Origin: an uncultured Oscillospiraceae bacterium
GTDB taxonomy: Bacteria; Bacillota; Clostridia; Oscillospirales; Oscillospiraceae
Reading direction: 5' to 3'
DNA length: 64,000 bases
Assembly: GCA_910588495.1 (NCBI GenBank)
Contig: CAJUPU010000010.1
Span: 21,532-85,531 of the forward strand
The notes under the pieces were generated by a model. The model worked only from the letters and a program-made list of their open reading frames with translations, was not told the DNA's origin and made no database searches. Positions 58,875-64,000 of this stretch are shown here, one piece after another (within the stretch, counting starts at the first letter, position 1; the number at the start of each line of letters is the position of its first letter). A program made the position numbers and the translations under genes.

Positions 58875-58929
58875 GGGTCTCTCCTTTTCTCTCCCGCCTG
58901 AAGGGCGGTTTTTGTCACTTCTTTCCTAT

Positions 58930-58958
58930 CTTACCAGACCCTCTAGGGAATTACAAGA
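58930..58958 (-). promoter_or_regulatory. Sigma-A promoter of the transglutaminase-SLH gene
   Basis: Minus-strand TTGTAA (58958-58953), 17-base spacer, TAAGAT (58935-58930). Confidence 0.65.
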
Positions 58959-58961
58959 GGA

Positions 58962-59004
58962 AGAAACTGCCGCCCCTCCGGGAAAGAGGGGCGGCAGTTT
59001 CTTC
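58962..59004. terminator. Terminator after serA, bidirectional
   Basis: A stem of about 18 bp AAGAAACTGCCGCCCCTC/GAGGGGCGGCAGTTTCTT with a short loop. Ends are approximate. Confidence 0.85.
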
Positions 59005-59008
59005 CTGC

Positions 59009-60175
59009 TCAGATGACCCGCATCCGGATGACGCCGGGCACCCTGCTGATGTCCTCGATGGCCTTGGCGTCCACCTTGGAGCCCGCGTCCACCATGGTGT
59101 AGGCGTACTCCCCCTTGGACTTGTTGGTCATGTTCTCCACATTGACCCCGTCCTTGGACAGCTGGGTGGTGATCTGGGCGATCACCGCGGGGACGTTGCG
59201 GTGGATCACGCACAGCCGCTGGACGCCGGAGCGCTCCATGATCACGTTGGGGAAGTTGACGGAGTTCTTGATGTTGCCGTTCTCCAGGTAGTCCCGCAGC
59301 TCGTTGGCCGCCATGACGGCGCAGTTGTCCTCGCTCTCCGGGGTGGAGGCCCCCAGGTGGGGGATCGCCACCACGCCCTCGGCCAGCGCGATCTCGTTGT
59401 CGGGGAAGTCGGTGACGTACCGGGCCGCCTTGCCGGACTTCAGCGCGGCGATCATGTCGGCGTTGTTCACCAGCCCGCCCCGGGCCATGTTGACGATCCG
59501 CACCCCGTCCTTCATCTTGGCGATGGCGGCGGCGTTGACGGTGTCCTTCGTGGCCTCCATATAGGGCAGGTGGAGGGTGATGTAGTCGGAGTTGGCGAAC
59601 AGGGCGTCCAGCTCCTTCACTACCTTGATGTGCCGGTCCAGCCGGAGGGCGGCGTCCACCGACAGATAGGGGTCGTACCCGTACACGTCCATGCCCAGGG
59701 ACAGGCCGATGTTGGCCACCAGCGCGCCGATGGCCCCCAGACCCACCACGCCCAGGGTCTTGCGGTACACCTCGGGACCCACGAAGGCGGACTTGCCCTT
59801 CTCCACTGCGGCGGCCAGGTCCACGCCGGGGGTGCGGGCCTGCTCCTTCACCCACTGGGCCCCGCCGATGATGTCCCGGGAGGCCAGCAGCATGGCGCAC
59901 AGCACCAGCTCCTTCACGGCGTTGGCGTTGGCCCCGGGGGTGTTGAACACCACGATGCCGTTTTCGGAGCAGCGCTCGATGGGGATATTGTTCACCCCCG
60001 CCCCGGCCCGGGCGATGGCCCACAGGCTCTTGGGGAACTCATAGTCTTGGAGCTTGGCGGAGCGGACCAGGATGGCGTCCTCGCGATCCACGCCGTCGCC
60101 GACGGCATAGCTCTCGGCGGGCAGGCGCTCCAGGCCCACCGCCGCGATCTTGTTCATGGTCTTGATATTGAACAT
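59009..60175 (-). CDS. serA: D-3-phosphoglycerate dehydrogenase
   Basis: First step of serine synthesis. The 388-residue protein has a substrate domain (ARAGAGVNNIPIERCSE), a Rossmann domain (LGVVGLGAIGALVANIGLSL), NMARGGLVNN and HLGASTPESEDNCA around the catalytic His, and a C-terminal ACT domain (~315-388) for feedback sensing. ATG at 60175 has GAGGTG 6 bases upstream, better than the GTG at 60184. It follows serC by 64 bases. Confidence 0.94.
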   Translation of the reverse strand: MFNIKTMNKIAAVGLERLPAESYAVGDGVDREDAILVRSAKLQDYEFPKSLWAIARAGAGVNNIPIERCSENGIVVFNTPGANANAVKELVLCAMLLASRDIIGGAQWVKEQARTPGVDLAAAVEKGKSAFVGPEVYRKTLGVVGLGAIGALVANIGLSLGMDVYGYDPYLSVDAALRLDRHIKVVKELDALFANSDYITLHLPYMEATKDTVNAAAIAKMKDGVRIVNMARGGLVNNADMIAALKSGKAARYVTDFPDNEIALAEGVVAIPHLGASTPESEDNCAVMAANELRDYLENGNIKNSVNFPNVIMERSGVQRLCVIHRNVPAVIAQITTQLSKDGVNVENMTNKSKGEYAYTMVDAGSKVDAKAIEDISRVPGVIRMRVI

Positions 60176-60239
60176 GGTGTTCACCTCATAAAAACAATAG
60201 TTGGTCGAATGCTCCCCGCAAATCGGCCTTACGGGCGGT

Positions 60240-61325
60240 TCAGTTGTTTTTGTCGAATTCCTTGATAAAGTCCGCCAGCTTCTCCACGCCCTCCACGGGC
60301 ATGGCGTTGTAGATGGAGGCCCGCATACCGCCCACGTTCCGGTGGCCCTTCAGGTTGGTGAACCCGGCGGCGGCGGCCTCCTTGACGAACTTGGCGTCCA
60401 GCTCCTCGCTCACCGAGCGGAAGGTGACGTTCATGTCCGACCGGGAGCCGGGCAGGGCGGGGCAGGTGAACAGCCGGGAATCGTCCAGCACGCTGTAAAG
60501 GAGCTGCGCTTTCCCGTGCTTGATCTTCTCCATGCCTTCCACGCCGCCTTTGGAGTCCAGCCACTCCAGCACCAGCCCCAGCATGTAGATGCACCAGCAG
60601 GGGGGGGTGTTGTACATGGAGTCCTTGTCGATCATGGTCTTGTAGTTCATCATCAGCGGGGTATAGGGCAGCTCGTGGCCCGCCAGATCCTCCCGGACGA
60701 CGGCGATGGTCAGCCCCGCCGGGGCCAGGTTCTTCTGGGCGCCGCCGAAGATGATCCCGTACTTGCTCACATCCACCGGCCGGGACAGGAAGTCGGAGGA
60801 CATGTCGCACACGATGGGCACATCGCCGGTGTCGGGCACGTACTGCCATTCGGTGCCGTAGATCGTATTGTTGGCGCAGTAGTAGAAGTAGCTGGCCTGG
60901 GGGTCCAGCTTCAGCTGATCCTGGGCGGGGATATAGGTGTGGTTTTTGTCCTCGCTGGTGGCGGCAAGGCCGATCTCGCCGTATTTTTTGGCCTCTTTGT
61001 AGGCGATGCTGGAGAAATTGCCCGTGACGGCGTAGTCCGCCTTCCCCGTTTTGCCGATCAGGTTCAGCGGGACCATGGAGAACTGGCCGGAGGCCCCGCC
61101 CTGCAAAAACAGCACCTTATAGTTGTCGGGCACCCGGAACAGCCGGATGAAGCTGGCCTTGGTGTCATCGAAGATCTTCTGGAACACCTTGGAGCGGTGG
61201 CTCATCTCCATCACGGACATGCCGGAGCCCTGGTAGTTGGCGATCTCGCTCCCCGCCCGCTCCAGCACCTCCAGGGGCAGCATGGACGGACCGGCGGAGA
61301 AGTTGTAGACGCGCTGAGTTCCCAT
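60240..61325 (-). CDS. serC: Phosphoserine aminotransferase
   Basis: A PLP enzyme making phosphoserine from phosphohydroxypyruvate and glutamate. The 361-residue protein carries YNFSAGPSMLPLEVLE, LQGGASGQFSMVPLNL and IFGGAQKNLAPAGLT with the PLP-binding Lys. First gene of the serC-serA operon with its own promoter; ATG 61325 has AAGGAGGAAG upstream. Confidence 0.95.
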   Translation of the reverse strand: MGTQRVYNFSAGPSMLPLEVLERAGSEIANYQGSGMSVMEMSHRSKVFQKIFDDTKASFIRLFRVPDNYKVLFLQGGASGQFSMVPLNLIGKTGKADYAVTGNFSSIAYKEAKKYGEIGLAATSEDKNHTYIPAQDQLKLDPQASYFYYCANNTIYGTEWQYVPDTGDVPIVCDMSSDFLSRPVDVSKYGIIFGGAQKNLAPAGLTIAVVREDLAGHELPYTPLMMNYKTMIDKDSMYNTPPCWCIYMLGLVLEWLDSKGGVEGMEKIKHGKAQLLYSVLDDSRLFTCPALPGSRSDMNVTFRSVSEELDAKFVKEAAAAGFTNLKGHRNVGGMRASIYNAMPVEGVEKLADFIKEFDKNN

Positions 61326-61405
61326 ATCTCTTCCTCCTTGAATGTCCCCGCCCCTCTGGCGGACGCGGGGTCCGACTGGAATTTTATTGCTTTAGCGTAT
61401 TGTAC

Positions 61406-61435
61406 ATTATATGTTGCCCACGCCCCCACTGTCAA
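61406..61435 (-). promoter_or_regulatory. Sigma-A promoter of serC-serA
   Basis: Minus-strand TTGACA (61435-61430), 18-base spacer, TATAAT (61411-61406). Confidence 0.8.
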
Positions 61436-61450
61436 TCACCAGAAAGGCCA

Positions 61451-61479
61451 AAAAAGCCCCCCCAGGCGGGGGGGCTTTG
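61451..61479. terminator. Terminator downstream of the P-type ATPase
   Basis: An 11-bp stem AAAGCCCCCCC/GGGGGGGCTTT around loop AGGC. On the minus strand it is followed by TTT and ends ATPase transcripts. Confidence 0.8.
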
Positions 61480-61578
61480 TGTATTTCTGATACGAGGAGA
61501 AACTTTTCCGCGATGTGGCCCCGCCCCGCCTGTCCGCGGCGCGCAGCTTCGCCCCGGCCCGGGCAGGACCCGCGCCGC

Positions 61579-63534
61579 TCACGACGGCCCGGACGCCTTG
61601 GTTTTCAGCATTCTGGTGGCGTTCAAGATGGCGATCACGGCCACCCCCACGTCGGCGAACACCGCCCCCCACATGGAGGTCATTCCCAGCGCCCCCAGCA
61701 GCAGGAACAGGGCCTTCACCCCCAGGGCGAACACGATGTTCTCCTTCACGATCCACAGGCACTTGCGGGCGATGTCCATGGCCCGGGCCAGCTTGGCGGG
61801 GTCGTCGTCCATGAGCACCACGTCGGCGGCCTCGATGGCGGCGTCGGAGCCCATGGCCCCCATGGCGATGCCCACGTCCGCCCGGGAGAGCACCGGGGCG
61901 TCGTTCACCCCGTCCCCCACATAGGCCAGCACGCCCTTGGCGCTCTTGCGCTCCAAAAGGGCCTCCAGCCGGTCCACCTTGTCCGCGGGGAGCAGCTGGG
62001 CGTGGACCTCGTCCAGCCCCAGCTCCTCCGCCACCGCCTCGCCCACGGCCTGGCTGTCTCCGGTGAGCATGACGGTGCGGATGCCCCGGCTCTTCAGCGC
62101 CCGGATGGCGGCGGGGGCGGTGGGCTTCACCCGGTCGGCGATCACGGCGCAGCCCAGATACCGCCCCTCCCGGGCCACGTGGACCACCGTGCCCACCCGG
62201 TCGCAGGGCTGGAAGTCGATGTGCTCCCGCCTCATCAGCTTTTCGCTGCCCGCCAGCACCCGCCTGCCGTCCACCAGGGCGGACACGCCGTGGCCGGGGA
62301 TCTCCTCCACGCCGGTCACCCGGCCGGGGTCGATCTCCCTGCCCAGGGCCCGGCGCAGGGACTGGGCGATGGGGTGGGATGAGTGGCGCTCCGCCAGGGC
62401 GGCGCACTCCAGCAGCTCCCCCTCGGCAACGCCGGGGGCGGGGAGCAGGGCGGACACCTGGAACTCCCCCTGGGTGAGGGTGCCCGTCTTGTCGAACACC
62501 ACCGTCTCCGTCTTGGCCAGCAGCTCCAGATAGCTGCCCCCCTTCACCAGGATCCCCTGGGCGGAGGCCCCGCCGATGCCCCCGAAGAAGGACAGGGGGA
62601 TGGAGATCACCAGGGCGCAGGGGCAGGAGATCACCAGGAAGGTGAGGGCCCGGTGGACCCAGACGCCCCACTCCCCTGTGACCAGGGAGGGGACCACCGC
62701 CAGGGCCAGGGCGGCGAACACCACGGCGGGGGTGTAGTACCGGGCGAAGCGGGTGATGAAGTTCTCCGCTTTGGCCTTTTTGGAGGCGGCGTTCTCCACC
62801 AGGTCCAGGATCTTGGCCACGGTGGACTGGCCGAACTCCTTGGTGACCCGGGCCTTCAAAAGCCCGGTGAGGTTGACGCAGCCGGACAGCAGCTCGCCCC
62901 CCTCCGCCACGTCCCGGGGGGCGGACTCGCCGGTGAGGGCGGCGGTGTTCAACGCGGAAGCGCCCTCCAGCACCACGCCGTCCAGGGGGACCTTCTCGCC
63001 GGGGCGGATCACGATGGTCTCGCCCACCGCCACCTCCTCCGGGTCCACCTCCAGGATCTGGCCGTCCCGCTCCACGTTGGCGCTGTCGGGCCGGATGTCC
63101 ATGAGCTGGGCGATGGACTGCCGGGACCTGCCCACTGCCACGCTCTGGAACAGCTCGCCCACCTGGTAGAACAGCATGACCCCCACCGCCTCGGCGTACT
63201 CCCCCAGCACAAGCGCGCCGACGGTGGCCACGCACATGAGGAAATTCTCGTCAAAGACCTGGCCGTGGCCGATGTTGCGGACGGCCTTCCACAGGATGTC
63301 CCAGCCGATGATGAGGTAGGGCACAAGATACATCAGGAATTTGAGCCCGAGCCCGCCATAGACGTATGCTGTATAGCCTGTCTCCACCCAATCAGCGGGC
63401 GGGGCCCATTCTCCGGTGAGATCGATCACCCAGCGGTCTCCCGGATAGATCTGATCCGGGAGGAGGCTCACCACGATCAGCAGCACCGCCGCGATGAGGA
63501 TGCGGATCAGCGTCTTTTTTTGCTTCCTAGTCAT
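61579..63534 (-). CDS. Zinc/cadmium-type P1B ATPase
   Basis: A 651-residue metal-export pump. Two N-terminal helices, then TALTGESAP (actuator), SCPCALVIS (metal-binding CPC helix), DKTGTLTQGEF (phosphorylated Asp), SSHPIA and GDGVNDAPVLSRADVGIAM. No N-terminal HMA domain is present. ATG at 63534 has AGGAG 8 bases upstream; an earlier in-frame start at 63597 would add a non-hydrophobic tail. The CPC motif and fold fit Zn/Cd/Pb rather than Cu pumps, but metal choice is inference. Confidence 0.92.
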   Translation of the reverse strand: MTRKQKKTLIRILIAAVLLIVVSLLPDQIYPGDRWVIDLTGEWAPPADWVETGYTAYVYGGLGLKFLMYLVPYLIIGWDILWKAVRNIGHGQVFDENFLMCVATVGALVLGEYAEAVGVMLFYQVGELFQSVAVGRSRQSIAQLMDIRPDSANVERDGQILEVDPEEVAVGETIVIRPGEKVPLDGVVLEGASALNTAALTGESAPRDVAEGGELLSGCVNLTGLLKARVTKEFGQSTVAKILDLVENAASKKAKAENFITRFARYYTPAVVFAALALAVVPSLVTGEWGVWVHRALTFLVISCPCALVISIPLSFFGGIGGASAQGILVKGGSYLELLAKTETVVFDKTGTLTQGEFQVSALLPAPGVAEGELLECAALAERHSSHPIAQSLRRALGREIDPGRVTGVEEIPGHGVSALVDGRRVLAGSEKLMRREHIDFQPCDRVGTVVHVAREGRYLGCAVIADRVKPTAPAAIRALKSRGIRTVMLTGDSQAVGEAVAEELGLDEVHAQLLPADKVDRLEALLERKSAKGVLAYVGDGVNDAPVLSRADVGIAMGAMGSDAAIEAADVVLMDDDPAKLARAMDIARKCLWIVKENIVFALGVKALFLLLGALGMTSMWGAVFADVGVAVIAILNATRMLKTKASGPS

Positions 63535-63600
63535 AAAATCAACTCCTAACGCGGATGTACAGTCCGCTGTCGTCGGGGCAGGCTGCATATCGCTCATTTC

Positions 63601-63686
63601 CGCCTACGGCGGAAAATCGCTCATTCCGCTGCCCCTCCTCTCCCCACCGGACCCGCTTCGCCGGGCTTCGGCGGGGGCCCCAGTTG
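63601..63686 (-). repeat. Dispersed GC-rich repeat, copy near the P-type ATPase
   Basis: On the minus strand: CTGGGGCCCCCGCCGAAGCC, a hairpin, GGTGGGGAGAGGAGGGGCAG and CGGAATGAGCGA, the same blocks as R3-R4 in the tRNA array. Confidence 0.65.
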
Positions 63687-63701
63687 TCATGCCTTGCAGG
63701 T

Positions 63702-64000
63702 GCCCGCTCGGCGCTTCTCCGTTGTCACGCTTCGCAGACGGCTGGGCGCTCGGTCGCTTTCGCTTCGACTCGGATGAAAAACAGATCTGCTTCGCAATTC
63801 TTGGTTTTTCATCCTCGCTCCGCTCCAAGCTCCCTCACAGCCGCCCGCTCAGCGCTTCTTCGTTGTCACGCTTCGCAGACGGCTGGGCGCTCGGTCGCTT
63901 TCGCTTCGACTCGGATGAAAAACAGATCTGCTTCGCAATTCTTGGTTTTTCATCCTCGCTCCGCTCCAAGCTCCCTCACAGCCGCCCGCTCAGCGCTTCT
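63702..64000. repeat. 141-bp tandem repeat, at least 2.1 copies, cut by the window end
   Basis: GCCCGCTC(A/G)GCGCTTCT recurs at 63702, 63843 and 63984, a constant period of 141 bases; the units are nearly identical. Each contains GGATGAAAAAC...GTTTTTCATCC, a strong stem of about 11 bp around an AT-rich loop. Confidence 0.9.

Larger units (their letters stand above)
63535..64000. other. Intergenic repeat-rich region at the window edge
   Basis: No gene is supported. It contains a copy of the dispersed repeat (63601-63686) and more than two units of a 141-bp tandem repeat. The upstream control region of the P-type ATPase was not identified. Confidence 0.6.

Noticed and set aside
61326..61405. 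T-box (tRNA-sensing) leader before serC
   Set aside because: The leader is only about 75 bases long, too short for a T-box, and no T-box core sequence is visible.
63702..64000. Possible CRISPR array because of regular repeats
   Set aside because: The unit is 141 bases with no short repeat/unique spacer alternation; the copies are nearly identical over their whole length and no cas genes are present.

Overview
The window is a GC-rich (roughly two-thirds G+C by eye) chromosomal segment of an endospore-forming Firmicute. SpoIIE, SpoIIR, dipicolinate synthase A/B, a crotonase/3-hydroxybutyryl-CoA dehydrogenase pair typical of butyrate producers, S-layer (SLH) proteins and the high GC together suggest the Oscillospiraceae (Flavonifractor/Pseudoflavonifractor/Lawsonibacter-like). 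The genus is inference; no 16S gene is present. Sigma-A type promoters (TTGACA-17-TATAAT class) are unusually easy to see and set most transcription-unit borders.

Layout. 1-5 kb: end of spoIIE, a GH3 beta-N-acetylhexosaminidase, a P-loop ATPase and a small DUF6514-type gene. 5-7 kb: hbd and crt. 7.3-16.9 kb (minus strand): the rimP-nusA-rnpM(ylxR)-ylxQ-infB-rbfA-nrnA-truB-ribF translation/RNA operon. It has a terminator-like leader before rimP and a patch of three unrecognised small genes between infB and rbfA, two of them AT-rich. 16.9-19.4 kb: cinA and a secreted copper-amine-oxidase-N-like protein. 19.5-30 kb (plus strand): a near-complete shikimate/phenylalanine operon, aroF-(HTH)-aroB-aroA-GNAT-aroC-gammaCA-pheA-aroK-aroQ-aroE-hydrolase-ispE. 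A strong promoter, a 31-codon Phe-rich leader peptide and a terminator-like hairpin precede aroF. 30.8-36.2 kb: spoIIR, a kinase fusion, an ECF S-component with a switch-like leader, and a BlaI/BlaR1-type pair with a twin operator. 36.2-38.7 kb: an osmoprotectant-type ABC importer.

38.8-39.8 kb: a five-gene tRNA array (Gly, Arg, His, Gln, Lys in transcription order). Members of a dispersed GC-rich repeat family occupy most of its spacers, and further copies lie near 7.3 and 63.6 kb. 39.8-46.2 kb: pyrB carrying a PyrI-like zinc tail, a CmpB-type membrane protein, and a MarR plus heterodimeric ABC exporter operon. 46.2-47.9 kb: an AT-rich acquired islet with a MITE-like element, a secreted protein whose signal peptide is frameshifted, and a small membrane protein. 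48-52.8 kb: CorA with a long leader, dpaAB, rubrerythrin, a PPTase and a cytidylate-kinase-like protein. 52.9-58.9 kb: a 1241-residue SLH surface protein, a phage-like coiled-coil protein and a transglutaminase-SLH protein. 59-63.5 kb: serC-serA and a Zn/Cd-type P-ATPase. The right edge is a 141-bp tandem repeat that runs out of the window.

The best candidates for undescribed biology are regulatory RNAs: the leaders of aroF, the ECF S-component, corA, rimP, the major SLH gene and the phage-like gene. Others are the tandem-HTH regulator embedded in the aro operon, the PyrB-PyrI tail fusion, the small genes after infB and the tRNA-spacer repeat family. No CRISPR array, complete prophage, transposase gene or classical defence system was seen.
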